In this document: one piece after another, positions 1 through 8,444 of the stretch
Layout: each line of letters starts with the position of its first letter
Numbering within the stretch: the first letter of the stretch is position 1
NCBI RefSeq assembly: GCF_026153295.1
Contig: NZ_CP110615.1
Span: 3,038,001-3,102,000 of the forward strand
Length of the DNA stretch: 64,000 nucleotides
Reading direction: 5' to 3'
DNA from: Rhodococcus antarcticus
GTDB lineage: Bacteria; Actinomycetota; Actinomycetes; Mycobacteriales; Mycobacteriaceae
Notes under the pieces: generated by a model
What the model saw: the letters and a program-made list of their open reading frames with translations, nothing else
Database searches by the model: none
Told to the model about the DNA's origin: nothing
Translations under genes and position numbers: made by a program

Positions 1-530
1 CCGCGGTCAACGGGGCGCAGGGCTTGGTGGGGAAGGTCGCCGTGCGCAACGTGACCCTCCAGTACCCGACCGGTGGCCAGGACCACTACTCCGTCGGCGA
101 GGACGCGCCCCTGCTGTTCACCCTCGTCAACAGCGGGATCACCGCCGACGAGCTGGTCTCCATCAGCACCCCGGCCGCCGGCGACGTCAGCCTCTCCGGT
201 GCCACCGCGATCCCGGGCGGCACCACCCTGGTCTCCGCCGCGGTCGAGGCCAGCTCGGGCTCCAGCTCCACGGTGGTCCCGACCAACTCCGGGTCCAGCA
301 CCCCCTCCACCTCCGCGGGCAGCCCCAGCGCCACGCGGACCAGCGTCCCCAGCCCCTCCGGCGGTTCGGGCAAGCCCGGCATCACCGTCGGCGTGGTCGC
401 GGCCGAGCTGACGGGCCTCACCCAGGACGTCCGCCCCGGCCTCACCATTCAGGTGACGTTCACCTTCGCCAAGGCCGGGCCGGTCACCCTGCCCGTTCCC
501 GTGGGTGCCCCGGACGGGGCGCGCGAGTAG
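1..530 (+). CDS. lpqE: LpqE-like lipoprotein, 3' part
   Basis: This gene enters from the left edge; its signal peptide and lipobox lie outside the window. The frame is open from base 3, so the TTG at 24 is internal and not a start. About 175 residues are visible. The first part (VAVRNVTLQY, DELVSIST) resembles the mycobacterial LpqE family, a secreted lipoprotein with a fold like the PCu(A)C copper chaperones. A Ser/Pro/Thr-rich linker (about visible residues 85-125) follows, then a beta-rich end (VTFTFAKAGPVTLPVPV). Its place just before radA and disA matches the M. tuberculosis order Rv3584-Rv3586, which supports the call. A metal-binding role is not shown here; the Met/His ligands of PCu(A)C proteins are not evident. 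Confidence 0.7.
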   Translation, partial: AVNGAQGLVGKVAVRNVTLQYPTGGQDHYSVGEDAPLLFTLVNSGITADELVSISTPAAGDVSLSGATAIPGGTTLVSAAVEASSGSSSTVVPTNSGSSTPSTSAGSPSATRTSVPSPSGGSGKPGITVGVVAAELTGLTQDVRPGLTIQVTFTFAKAGPVTLPVPVGAPDGARE

Positions 531-558
531 TCGGCCCGACGTTGTCGGCCCCCTGACC

Positions 559-564
559 TAGCCT
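559..564 (+). promoter_or_regulatory. Candidate -10 box of a leaderless radA transcript
   Basis: TAGCCT fits the actinobacterial TAnnnT -10 pattern. It ends six bases before the GTG start of radA, and no Shine-Dalgarno sequence precedes that start, as expected if the mRNA begins at the start codon. No clear -35 box is seen. Confidence 0.4.
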
Positions 565-570
565 GCGCGG

Positions 571-1953
571 GTGGCCCGACCGAGGACGACCTACCGATGC
601 TCCGCCTGCCAGCACGGCGTGGCCAAGTGGGTGGGCCGCTGCCCCGAGTGCGGCGAGTGGGGCTCGGTCGGCGAGGTGGCTGTGCTCAGCGCCCCGAGGC
701 TCGGTGCCGTGGGCGGCCCGTCGGTCGCCCGTGCCGTCGCGCTGGTCCCCACCACCCCCGCCCTGCCGCTCACCAGGATCGACGCTCAGGGCGCGCAGCA
801 GCGCTCCACCGGTGTGGCCGAGCTGGACCGGGTGCTCGGTGGCGGGATCGTGCCCGGTGCCGTGGTGCTGCTGGCCGGTGAGCCCGGCGTGGGCAAGTCG
901 ACGCTGCTGCTCGAGGTGGTGTCGCAGTGGGCCCGGCTGGGTCGTCGCGCGCTCTACGTCACGGGTGAGGAGTCGGCCGGGCAGGTGCGGCTGCGCGCCG
1001 AGCGGACCGGCGCGGTGCACGAGCAGGTGTGGCTGGCGGCCGAGACGGACCTCGCCACCGTGCTCGGCCACGTCGAGCAGGTGGAGCCGGACCTGCTGGT
1101 GGTCGACTCGGTGCAGACCATGCTCGCCACCGATGTCGACGGGGTGCCGGGCGGGGTGACCCAGGTCCGCGCGGTCACCGCGGCGCTGACCTCGCTGGCC
1201 AAGGCCCGCGGGCTCGCGGTGCTGCTGGTGGGGCACGTGACGAAGGACGGTGCCGTCGCCGGGCCACGCTCGCTGGAGCACCTGGTGGACGTGGTGCTGC
1301 ACTTCGAGGGCGACAAGCACTCCACCCTGCGCATGGTGCGCGGGGTGAAGAACCGCTTCGGCGCGGCCGACGAGGTGGGCTGCTTCGAGCTCCGCGAGGA
1401 CGGCATCGTGGGGGTGGACGACCCGTCGGGCCTGTTCCTGCACCATCGCGGTGCCCCCGTGCCCGGCACGGCCGTCACCGTCGCGGTGGAGGGCAAGCGG
1501 CCGCTGCTCGGCGAGCTCCAGGCCCTCGTCGCCGGCTCCGGCCTCGCCTCCCCCCGGCGTGCGGTGAGCGGGCTCGACGGCGCCCGGGTGTCCATGGTGC
1601 TGGCCGTGCTCGAGCGTCGCGGTGGGGTCAAGCTGTCGGACTCGGAGGTCTACACCGCCACCGTGGGGGGCATGCGGCTGACCGAGCCCGCCGCGGACCT
1701 CGCCCTCGCACTGGCCGTGGCCTCCGCCGCCCTGGACACCCCGCTGCCCGAGGGCCTGGTGGTGCTGGGCGAGGTGGGCCTGGCCGGCGAGGTGCGGCGG
1801 GTCACGGGAGCGGGCCGCCGGGTGGCCGAGGCGGCACGGCTGGGGTTCACCCGTGCCCTCGTCCCCCCCGACTCCGGGACCATGCCGCCCGGCGTCCGCG
1901 CCACGGTGGTGCCGGACCTGGGCGCCGCGCTGCGGGTGCTGCGCCGCGGCTGA
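571..1953 (+). CDS. radA: DNA repair protein RadA
   Basis: RadA/Sms is a RecA-like ATPase that drives branch migration and processes recombination intermediates. The 460 residues have the full family layout. An N-terminal zinc finger has Cys10, Cys13, Cys24 and Cys27. The Walker A motif GEPGVGKST is at 103-111, and the diagnostic KNRFG motif at 260-264. The Lon-like domain ([19 protein letters not shown] onward) makes up the C-terminal third. The GTG at 571 puts the zinc finger at its usual distance from the N-terminus. There is no ribosome-binding site, but TAGCCT sits just upstream, so the mRNA may be leaderless. It lies directly before disA; RadA is known to bind and inhibit DisA in other bacteria. 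Confidence 0.97.
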   Translation: MARPRTTYRCSACQHGVAKWVGRCPECGEWGSVGEVAVLSAPRLGAVGGPSVARAVALVPTTPALPLTRIDAQGAQQRSTGVAELDRVLGGGIVPGAVVLLAGEPGVGKSTLLLEVVSQWARLGRRALYVTGEESAGQVRLRAERTGAVHEQVWLAAETDLATVLGHVEQVEPDLLVVDSVQTMLATDVDGVPGGVTQVRAVTAALTSLAKARGLAVLLVGHVTKDGAVAGPRSLEHLVDVVLHFEGDKHSTLRMVRGVKNRFGAADEVGCFELREDGIVGVDDPSGLFLHHRGAPVPGTAVTVAVEGKRPLLGELQALVAGSGLASPRRAVSGLDGARVSMVLAVLERRGGVKLSDSEVYTATVGGMRLTEPAADLALALAVASAALDTPLPEGLVVLGEVGLAGEVRRVTGAGRRVAEAARLGFTRALVPPDSGTMPPGVRATVVPDLGAALRVLRRG

Positions 1954-2013
1954 GCCACCCGCCACGCCCGCCCCGTGCCGCGGCCGCAACCGGGTTCGAG
2001 CGGTGCGGTGACT

Positions 2014-2019
2014 TATGAT
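2014..2019 (+). promoter_or_regulatory. Candidate -10 box for disA
   Basis: TATGAT is a near-consensus -10 hexamer in a very GC-rich stretch. It lies about 40 bases before the disA GTG, leaving room for a short leader that carries the ribosome-binding site. No good -35 hexamer is visible at the usual distance. Confidence 0.45.
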
Positions 2020-2056
2020 GCGCCCGTCAAGACGCGGTTCCAGGAAGGGGGCCCTC

Positions 2057-3154
2057 GTGTCCCCCGTGGCCGACCCCACGTCCTCGGACCTGCTGCGCAC
2101 CACGCTCGCGCGTCTCGCGCCCGGCACCGGTCTCCGCGAGGGGCTGGAGCGGATCCTGCGCGGACGCACCGGCGCGCTCATCGTGCTCGGCCACGACGAC
2201 CTGGTCGAGACGCTGTCCGACGGTGGTTTCAGCCTCGACGTGGCCTTCGCCCCCACCCGGCTCCGGGAGCTGTCCAAGATGGACGGCGCCGTGGTCCTGG
2301 CCACCGACGCCACCCGCATCCTGCGCGCCAACGTGCAGCTGGTGCCGGACCACGCCATCCCCACCGACGAGTCGGGCACGCGGCACCGCGCCGCGGAGCG
2401 CACCGCGATCCAGACGGGCTACCCCGTCGTGTCGGTGAGCCAGTCCATGTCGATCATCAGCGTCTACGTCGACGGCACCCGCCACGTGCTGGCCGACTCC
2501 GCCACCATCCTCTCCCGGGCGAACCAGGCGCTGGACACCCTCGAGCGGTACAAGGCCCGCCTCGACGAGGTCGCGCAGCAGCTCTCGGCACTGGAGATCG
2601 AGGACTTCGTGACCCTGCGGGACGCGATGACCGTGGTGCAGCGGCTGGAGATGGTGCGGCGGATCTCCGCCGAGATCACCGGCGACGTCGTGGAGCTGGG
2701 CACCGACGGCCGGCTGCTCGCCCTGCAGCTCGACGAGCTCGCCGGGGGCACCGACTCCGACCGCGAGCTCCTGGTGCGCGACTACCTGCCCGACGGGGCC
2801 GAGCCCGAGCAGGGCCCCACCATCGACGCCGTGCTCGGCGCCCTCGACGCCCTCAGCACCGCCGACCTGCTCGACCTCACCACGGTGTCGACGGCGTTCG
2901 GCCACCCGCCCGGACCCGAGGCGCTGGAGCAGCCGATGAGCCCCCGCGGCTACCGGCTGCTCGCCCGGGTGCCGCGACTGCCCGGCACGGTGCTCGAGCG
3001 CCTCGTGGACACCTTCGGCACGCTGCAGGCCCTGCTCGCGGCCACGGCGGACGACCTGCAGACCGTGGACGGGGTGGGTGAGACCCGGGCCCGCTTCGTC
3101 CGCGAGGGCCTCTCCCGCCTCGCGGAGTCCTCCATCGTCGAGCGGTACGGCTAG
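2057..3154 (+). CDS. disA: Diadenylate cyclase DisA
   Basis: DisA joins two ATP into the second messenger c-di-AMP and scans DNA for damage. The GTG at 2057 is chosen because AGGAAGGGGG lies just upstream and because the product then starts like mycobacterial DisA; an upstream ATG at 2015 in the same frame would add 14 residues. The protein has 365 residues. The catalytic DGA motif is at 76-78 and RHR at 109-111, almost the positions in characterised DisA. A helical linker follows, and the C-terminal helix-hairpin-helix region ([20 protein letters not shown]) binds DNA. It follows radA by about 100 bases. Confidence 0.96.
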   Translation: MSPVADPTSSDLLRTTLARLAPGTGLREGLERILRGRTGALIVLGHDDLVETLSDGGFSLDVAFAPTRLRELSKMDGAVVLATDATRILRANVQLVPDHAIPTDESGTRHRAAERTAIQTGYPVVSVSQSMSIISVYVDGTRHVLADSATILSRANQALDTLERYKARLDEVAQQLSALEIEDFVTLRDAMTVVQRLEMVRRISAEITGDVVELGTDGRLLALQLDELAGGTDSDRELLVRDYLPDGAEPEQGPTIDAVLGALDALSTADLLDLTTVSTAFGHPPGPEALEQPMSPRGYRLLARVPRLPGTVLERLVDTFGTLQALLAATADDLQTVDGVGETRARFVREGLSRLAESSIVERYG

Positions 3155-3164
3155 ACCGTCCGGG

Positions 3165-3902
3165 TCAGGTGATGGTGAACGGCAGCGGCGGGCTGCTCAG
3201 CCCACCCAGGGTCACCACCACGGTGTACGACCCGGCCGGCACCACGGTGCGATCCGCCTGGCAGGTCGGCTCCGACGTGGTGCCCGACCACTTGACGCTG
3301 TAGGTCTTGACCTCGCCGGGGTTCAGGACGGGCACGTCCACGGACTTGCCGGGGAAGCAGTCGTTGCTCGACCAGAGCCGCGTCGCGCCGTCGGCGGAGT
3401 ACACCAGCACCTGCTGCAACCCCGCGTCGAGGTCGCGGGTGCACGCCGCGGCGGAGGTGTTGGTGATGAGGATGCGGAACACCGGCTGCTCGCCGACCGC
3501 GTAGGACGGCGCGGCCACCTGAGCGGTGAGCCCCACCGCGGCGTCCGGGCACGCGGCGGGAGTCGCCGGAGCCGGTGCCGGGGCGACGGGCGCGGCGGGG
3601 GCAGTGGTCGGCGCGGGGACGGGGGCCTGGGTGGTGGTCGTGGCCGCCGAGGTGGTGGTCGTGGGCGTCGGGGTGGTGGTCGTGGGCGTCGGGGTGGTGG
3701 AAGCGGTGGTCGAGGTGTTGGGGTCGGTGGTCGAGGAGCTCAGGGCGCTCTGCTGGGCTGCTGGGCCCGGGCCCGAACCCCCCGTCAACGACACCACCAG
3801 CCACACCGCGAGGACCAGGACGAGCACGGTGGCCACGATCGCCGCCGCCCGACGACGCCAGTAGATCGTGGCGGGAAGGGGACCGACGGGCTGCAGCACC
3901 AT
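3165..3902 (-). CDS. Thr/Pro-rich membrane-anchored protein (Rv3587c-like)
   Basis: Function is unknown. From the ATG at 3902 the product has 245 residues: a short cytoplasmic start (MVLQPVGPLP..YWRRR), one membrane segment at about 19-39, a Thr/Pro-rich wall-spanning linker at about 50-110, and a C-terminal beta-rich domain with several Cys. The domain looks like an immunoglobulin-type fold, which is inference. The start is uncertain. An in-frame ATG at 4022 gives 285 residues, but its upstream part would run against the carbonic anhydrase promoter and looks non-conserved, while MVLQPVGPLP is a familiar start for this family. It converges on disA with ten bases between the stops. In M. tuberculosis the same slot holds Rv3587c. 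Confidence 0.75.
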   Translation of the reverse strand: MVLQPVGPLPATIYWRRRAAAIVATVLVLVLAVWLVVSLTGGSGPGPAAQQSALSSSTTDPNTSTTASTTPTPTTTTPTPTTTTSAATTTTQAPVPAPTTAPAAPVAPAPAPATPAACPDAAVGLTAQVAAPSYAVGEQPVFRILITNTSAAACTRDLDAGLQQVLVYSADGATRLWSSNDCFPGKSVDVPVLNPGEVKTYSVKWSGTTSEPTCQADRTVVPAGSYTVVVTLGGLSSPPLPFTIT

Positions 3903-4035
3903 CTGACGGTAGCCGCCGGGCACCAGCACCACGGCTGCCCCGGGCGGCGTGTCGCGGGTCCGCTTGTGCTCGCCCACGCCAGCCTGTTCGATCGGTCTGG
4001 GCCCCGTCCGGGGACGAGCCATCAGGAGGAACCGC

Positions 4036-4530
4036 ATGAGCGTGGCCGAGTTCGTCGAGCGCAACAGCAGGCGCGGTGATCACGGGGCCGACCTGTCCGA
4101 GCTTCCGGTCGCCCCGTCGATGCGCGCCAGCATCGTCACGTGCATGGACTCCCGGATGGACATGTACGACCTGTTCGGGCTGAAGCCCGGTGAGGCGCAC
4201 GTGCTCCGCAACGGCGGCGGGATCGTCACCGACGACGTCATCCGCTCGCTGTCGATCAGCCAGTTCCGTCTCGGCACCACGGAGATCCTGCTGGCCCAGC
4301 ACACCGGCTGCGGGATGTCGACCATGACCGACGATGAGTACAAGAACGACCTGCTGGGCTTCAGCGGGCTGACCCCCACGTGGTCGGTGGAGTCGTTCAC
4401 CGACGTCGACGAGAGCGTCCGCCAGGGGATGATGCGCATCCGTCGCAGCCCCTTCCTCAAGCACCACCTCGTCCTGCGCGGGTTCGTCGTGGACCTCGCC
4501 AACGGCGGCCTGCTGCGCGAGGTGTTCTGA
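4036..4530 (+). CDS. Beta-class carbonic anhydrase
   Basis: This zinc enzyme interconverts CO2 and bicarbonate. The ATG at 4036 has AGGAGGA seven bases upstream. The 164-residue length matches the short mycobacterial type (Rv1284). Zinc ligands and the active-site dyad are visible: Cys36-x-Asp38-x-Arg40 (CMDSR), then His89-x2-Cys92 (HTGCG). The NGGGIVTDDVIRSL stretch is also typical. The gene occupies the position of canB (Rv3588c) in M. tuberculosis but is closer in length and motifs to CanA, so the paralogue was not assigned. mutY starts five bases after its stop and they are probably co-transcribed. Confidence 0.93.
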   Translation: MSVAEFVERNSRRGDHGADLSELPVAPSMRASIVTCMDSRMDMYDLFGLKPGEAHVLRNGGGIVTDDVIRSLSISQFRLGTTEILLAQHTGCGMSTMTDDEYKNDLLGFSGLTPTWSVESFTDVDESVRQGMMRIRRSPFLKHHLVLRGFVVDLANGGLLREVF

Positions 4531-4535
4531 GCCCC

Positions 4536-5421
4536 GTGGCCGCGAGCCCCCTGGCCGTCGTCCTGCCCGACTGGTTCCGGGCCACCGCGCGCGACCTGCC
4601 CTGGCGGCGGGCGGGCACCACGGCGTGGGGGGTGCTGCTGAGCGAGGTCATGCTGCAGCAGACCCCGGTGGCGCGGGTGGCCCCGATCTGGGCCGAGTGG
4701 GTGCGGCGCTGGCCGGTTCCGAGCGCCATGGCGGCATCCTCGACCGCCGAGGTGCTGCGGGCCTGGGGCAGCCTGGGCTACCCCCGGCGGGCGCTGCGCC
4801 TGCACGCCTGCGCCTCGGTGCTGGCCTCGGTGCACCACGACGAGGTGCCCGACGACGTCGACGTGCTGCTCACCCTGCCCGGGGTGGGCTCCTACACGGC
4901 GAGGGCGGTCGCGTGCTTCGCGCACGGGTCACGCGTCCCGGTGGTGGACACCAACGTGCGCCGGGTGGTCGCCAGGGCGGTGCACGGACGGGCCGAGCCG
5001 GGCGCGCCGTCGGTCACCCGGGACCTCGCCGACACCGAGGCGCTGCTGCCCGCCGACGTCGGCGAGGCCGTGGTGCTCTCGGCAGCCCTGATGGAGCTGG
5101 GCGCAGTGGTGTGCACGGCGCGCAGCCCGCGCTGCGAGCAGTGCCCCGTGGTGTCGGCGTGCGCCTGGGTGCGGGCCGGGCGTCCCGAGCACGTGGGCGC
5201 CCGCGCCGCCGTGCAGCGCTTCGCCCGGCACCGACCGGCAGGTGCGCGGACGGCTGATGGCCGTGCTTCGGGGCACGGACGGACCGGTGGAGCGGGAGCG
5301 GCTCGACCTGGTGTGGCCCCAGGACCCGGAGCAGCGGGAGCGCGCGCTGGGCTCGCTGGTGGCCGACGGGCTGGTGGAGCCCACGGGCGAGGACCGCTTC
5401 GCCCTGGCCGGCGAGGGCTGA
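4536..5421 (+). pseudogene. mutY: Adenine DNA glycosylase MutY, frameshifted
   Basis: MutY removes adenine mispaired with 8-oxoguanine. The N-terminal part from GTG 4536 is intact: LSEVMLQQTP, the helix-hairpin-helix LPGVGSYTARA, the catalytic Asp in VVDTNVRR, and the iron-sulfur loop CTARSPRCEQCPVVSAC (C-x6-C-x2-C-x5-C). After RFA at 5220-5225 the frame shifts. One extra C in the CCC at 5224-5226 moves the continuation (GTDRQVRGRLMAVL ... RFALAGEG, stop at 5419-5421) into another frame. Without the extra base the sequence reads RFAGTDRQVRG, the usual family sequence. As written, the product would lose about 65 C-terminal residues and run on to 6209. This is either a real mutation or a one-base sequence error; the catalytic core is retained either way. 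Confidence 0.85.
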
Positions 5422-6261
5422 GCGTCGACCCTGACGCGGCCGCGTCCCCGCTGACGCACCGCGCGCCCGCAGGTGGTCGCCACCCTGCGGGCCCCGGCGC
5501 GGGGACCACCGGGGAAGGCCGTCCACGAACGCCTCCACCGCACCACGGACGAGGTCGGCGGCGTCGGCGTGCACCAGGTGCCCGGCGCCGGCGACCACCA
5601 GGTGGGTGCACGGCCCGCCGGCCCGGGCGGCCATGGTGGCGAGCTGGCCGGGCGGCGCCACCGAGTGCTCGGCCTCCAGCAGCAGGCTCGGGCAGCGCAC
5701 CGCCCGCCACTGGTCCCCGTGGTCGCGGGTGCCCCAGTGCTCGGCGATCGCCGCCCAGTCCGCTGCCCGGCCGTGCAGCCGCCAGCCGTCCGGCCCGGGC
5801 ACGAACGAGCGCAGGAAGTACGCACCCGCGACCGGCCCGAAGAACGCCCGCACCGCGTCGGCGTCACCGAACGGCACCGGCCACGCCCGCACCCACTCCA
5901 GCCAGCCGTCCGCGGTGCGGCCGCGGAAGTCCGGCGCCATGTCCTCCACCACGAGTCCGCGCACCAGCTCGGGGTGCGCCCCGGCCAGGCACCACGCGTG
6001 CAGCCCGCCCATCGAGTGCCCCCACACGACCACGGGGCCGGCGTCCAGCCCCAGGACGGCCGCCGCCGCGTCGGCGACGAAGCGCTCGGTGGTCCAGGGA
6101 CCCGTGTCCGACCCGTCGTCACGGTGCCCGGCCGCGGCGAGCGCCCACACGTGCCCGTGCCGGCCGAGCCACTCCGACACCGGCTCCCACGTGGCGGCCG
6201 CACCCATGAGCCCGTGCAGCAGCAGGATCGGCGGGCCGTGGCCACCCAGGTCGTGCAGCAC
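5014..6261 (-). CDS. Alpha/beta hydrolase (Rv3591c-like) with antisense C-terminal extension
   Basis: This is a serine hydrolase of the alpha/beta fold with unknown substrate. The start is taken as GTG 6261 (VLHDLGG..), the last in-frame start before the divergent mhuD. The oxyanion region LLLHGLMG is at 13-20, the nucleophile GHSMG has Ser83, and a late His lies in GAGHLVHAD. The normal family end (GAVEAFVDGL) falls near residue 250, about base 5510. No stop occurs there. The frame continues another 160 or so residues, antisense to the 3' half of mutY, before the stop at 5014. All three minus-strand frames are open across this stretch, so no single frameshift would restore an early stop. The extension is Arg/Pro/Gly-rich and looks non-functional. 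Confidence 0.75.
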   Translation of the reverse strand: MLHDLGGHGPPILLLHGLMGAAATWEPVSEWLGRHGHVWALAAAGHRDDGSDTGPWTTERFVADAAAAVLGLDAGPVVVWGHSMGGLHAWCLAGAHPELVRGLVVEDMAPDFRGRTADGWLEWVRAWPVPFGDADAVRAFFGPVAGAYFLRSFVPGPDGWRLHGRAADWAAIAEHWGTRDHGDQWRAVRCPSLLLEAEHSVAPPGQLATMAARAGGPCTHLVVAGAGHLVHADAADLVRGAVEAFVDGLPRWSPRRGPQGGDHLRARGASAGTRPRQGRRSALAGQGEAVLARGLHQPVGHQRAQRALPLLRVLGPHQVEPLPLHRSVRAPKHGHQPSAHLPVGAGRSAARRRGRPRARDARPAPRRTPTPRGTARSAGCAPCTPLRPAPSGLPRAPRPRRRRRAAAPRCRRGPG

Positions 6262-6294
6262 GGGCGCCGACGCTACCCGGGTAGGTTCGCACCC

Positions 6295-6603
6295 ATGGCA
6301 GTCGTGAAGATCAACGCGATCGAGGTCCCCGAGGGCGCGGGCGAGCAGATCGAGGCACGCTTCGCCGCGCGCGCGGGCGCCGTCGAGGGCTCCCCCGGGT
6401 TCCTCGGCTTCGAGCTCCTCCGCCCCACCGGCAGCGAGCGTCGATACTTCGTCTACACGAAGTGGGAGTCCGAGCAGGCCTACCAGGCGTGGGCGAAGGA
6501 CATGGCCCCCGCCGCGCACGCCGGACCGGCCGGGCAGAAGCCCGTGGCCACCGGGGCGTCGCTGCTGGAGTTCGAGGTCGTCCTGCACGTCGATCCCGCG
6601 TGA
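6295..6603 (+). CDS. mhuD: Heme-degrading monooxygenase MhuD
   Basis: MhuD (Rv3592) opens heme to mycobilin and iron without releasing CO. It is a small ferredoxin-like alpha-beta protein that works as a dimer. The 102-residue product matches the family in length, and all three key residues keep their M. tuberculosis numbering: Asn7 (KIN), Trp66 (QAW) and axial ligand His75 (AAHAG). The C-terminal TGASLLEFEVVL is also typical. The ATG is at 6295, divergent from the hydrolase by 33 bases. Its stop overlaps the GTG of the next gene (GTGA), so the two are probably translated together. Confidence 0.93.
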   Translation: MAVVKINAIEVPEGAGEQIEARFAARAGAVEGSPGFLGFELLRPTGSERRYFVYTKWESEQAYQAWAKDMAPAAHAGPAGQKPVATGASLLEFEVVLHVDPA

Positions 6604-7436
6604 GCCCGGGCCCCACCACGCCGGAGGCCCGACCCACCACGCCGGAGGCCCGACCCACCACGCCGGAGGCGATGTTCCGGGTCACCGGCTTCGAGCACGC
6701 CGGGCCGGACGCGCGCATCACGATGCGCACCGGGGACTGGCTGCTCGACGACGCGGGCGTGCCCTGCTCCGGCGCTCTCGGGGTGTTCCTCGACGACGCC
6801 GTCGGGCACCAGGTGTTCACCACGCGCCCCGACGACGCCCACGCCTCGGTGACCTCCGAGCTCTCCATCGACGTTGCGCTCCCGCCGCCCTGGACCGGTC
6901 CCGAGCTCGTCGCGCAGGGCTGGACCACCAGCAGCACCGGCCGGGGCGCCTTCACCCAGTGCCGCGTGACCGACTCCGACGGCGCGATCGTGGCCGTCGT
7001 GAGCAACTGGGGCCGCTTCGTCGCCCTGCCGCCCGGTGTGCCCGTGTGGAGCCCGGACCCGAGCACGCCGGAGCCCGACCCGGCGCTCCGGGTGTCGCAG
7101 CTGCTCGGCTCCCGGCCCGAGCGCACCGCCGACGGGGCCGTGCTGCGGCTCACCGGCGGCCCGGAGCTCGCGAACCCCATGGGCATCGTCCACGGTGGGA
7201 TCGTGGCCTGCGCCTCCGAGCGCACCGCCGCCGCGACCCTGGACGACCCGGCGACGTGGTGGGCCGCCTCGATCCGCGTGCACTACCTGCGCCCGACACC
7301 GCTGAGCCCGGAGGTCGAGCTCACCGCGTCGGTGGTGCACCGCGGACGCACCGTCACCGTGGTGCGGGTGGTCGGCGGGCCCCTCGGCGGTCGTCCCTGC
7401 ACGGACGCGACGATCACCTTCCGCACCCGGGACTGA
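6600..7436 (+). CDS. Double-hotdog thioesterase-like protein
   Basis: The 278 residues contain two hotdog-like halves, as in acyl-CoA thioesterases of the PaaI/TesB type. The second half holds the recognisable MGIVHGGIVA segment with His198. The substrate is unknown. The GTG at 6600 overlaps the mhuD stop (GTGA), which favours it as the start. The first 25 codons then contain a 21-bp repeat encoding RPTTPEA three times. An alternative ATG at 6672 would skip the repeat, but the GGAGG before it is too close for good initiation. The gene converges on the next one with two bases between stops. Confidence 0.75.
   Translation: MSPGPTTPEARPTTPEARPTTPEAMFRVTGFEHAGPDARITMRTGDWLLDDAGVPCSGALGVFLDDAVGHQVFTTRPDDAHASVTSELSIDVALPPPWTGPELVAQGWTTSSTGRGAFTQCRVTDSDGAIVAVVSNWGRFVALPPGVPVWSPDPSTPEPDPALRVSQLLGSRPERTADGAVLRLTGGPELANPMGIVHGGIVACASERTAAATLDDPATWWAASIRVHYLRPTPLSPEVELTASVVHRGRTVTVVRVVGGPLGGRPCTDATITFRTRD
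6612..6671 (+). repeat. 21-bp tandem repeat, about 2.9 copies
   Basis: A 21-bp unit beginning CCCACCACGCCGGAGGCC occurs at 6612-6632, 6633-6653 and (18 bases) 6654-6671. Copies are nearly identical. In frame with the thioesterase-like gene it encodes RPTTPEA. The near identity suggests recent expansion. Confidence 0.9.
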
Positions 7437-7438
7437 CC

Positions 7439-8365
7439 TCAGTCCAGCACGAGCTCGACGACCACGGCGTGGTGGTCGCTGCCCGCGACGGGAACGACCC
7501 GCACCGACCGGGCGCGCACCGCGCCGCGCAGCAGGACGTGGTCGATCGTCAACGGCGGTGCGACGCCCGGCTGCCGCCAGGTGGTGCGCCAGCCGGCACC
7601 GACGGTCGCCGCGGCGTCGCAGTGGCCGGCGCGGAGCAGCCGGCGCAGCGGCGGGTGGTCGAGAGTGGCGTTGAAGTCCCCCGCGAGCACCGAGGGCCCG
7701 CTCCCGCCGTGGCGCTCGAGCAGGCCCGCCTCGAGCACCCACCGCGCCGTGCGCGCCCGGTCGACCGGCGCCGCGAGGTGCACCGCCGTCACCTCGAGCT
7801 CGCGCCCCTCGGGCAGGCGCACACGGGCCCGGGGGACCGCGCACCGGAAGCCCTCCAGCCCGGGCAGCCCGGTGAGCGGCACTCGGCTGCAGATCCCCGA
7901 CCCGTACCCCTGCGGCCGCGCGTCGAGCACCCGGTGCGGCAGCAGCTCAGCCAGCCCGGCGGCGTCCAGCCGTGCCACCTCCGCCGGGGTCAGCTCCTGC
8001 AGGCTCAGCACGTCCACGGCGTGCACGCGCACCAGGTCGACCACGGCGCTCGCGTCCGCCCGGCCGAGGTACAGGTTCACCGTCATGAGCCGCAGCTGCG
8101 CGCCGCCCGTGGGCGCCGCCCCTGCGCGGAGGCCACGCCGCGCGAGCACCAGCAGCAGGCCCACGGCGAGCACCGCTCCCACACCCCCGGTCCACCACCG
8201 TCCCAGCACCAGCGACACCACGGGCACCAGCAGGACCGGCACCACGAGCCAGGGCAGCACCGCGAGGACCACCACGCCGGGGACCCCGCCCAGCACGCCG
8301 GAGAGCCGGTGCACCAGCAGCAGGGCGACCAGCCCGGTGGCCACCACGAGCACCGCCGTCTGCAC
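7439..8365 (-). CDS. Membrane endonuclease/exonuclease/phosphatase family protein
   Basis: The 308-residue product starts with GTG at 8365. Three hydrophobic segments fill the first 75 or so residues, anchoring an exonuclease-endonuclease-phosphatase domain. Its motifs are TVNLYLG, the metal-binding Glu in LQELTP, GDFNAT, IDHVL and GSDHHAV (catalytic Asp-His). The natural substrate could be a phosphodiester, phospholipid or nucleic acid; the sequence does not decide. Similar three-helix EEP proteins are common single genes in actinobacteria. It converges on the thioesterase gene, the two stops lying in the palindrome GGACTGACCTCAGTCC. Confidence 0.85.
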   Translation of the reverse strand: MQTAVLVVATGLVALLLVHRLSGVLGGVPGVVVLAVLPWLVVPVLLVPVVSLVLGRWWTGGVGAVLAVGLLLVLARRGLRAGAAPTGGAQLRLMTVNLYLGRADASAVVDLVRVHAVDVLSLQELTPAEVARLDAAGLAELLPHRVLDARPQGYGSGICSRVPLTGLPGLEGFRCAVPRARVRLPEGRELEVTAVHLAAPVDRARTARWVLEAGLLERHGGSGPSVLAGDFNATLDHPPLRRLLRAGHCDAAATVGAGWRTTWRQPGVAPPLTIDHVLLRGAVRARSVRVVPVAGSDHHAVVVELVLD

Positions 8366-8444
8366 GCGTCCCCCTCGGCCCGGGTGGTCCCACCCGCCCG
8401 GCCGACGCTACCGAGGCCGGCTGAGCAGGGCCTGAGGCGGCGGA

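Noticed and set aside
24-26. TTG as a start of the first gene
   Set aside because: The frame is open to the left edge and the conserved family sequence begins before it, so the gene is cut by the window.
484-2403. Long open frame antisense to radA and disA
   Set aside because: High GC keeps antisense frames open; the translation is Arg/Gly/His-rich without domains, while the plus-strand genes are full-length and conserved.
5422-5510. A second frameshift to restore the hydrolase stop
   Set aside because: None of the three minus-strand frames has a stop in this interval, so no single indel would do so.
7430-7445. GGACTGACCTCAGTCC palindrome as a terminator
   Set aside because: Arms are only seven bases with a two-base centre, and both stop codons lie inside it; it is better explained by the convergent gene ends.
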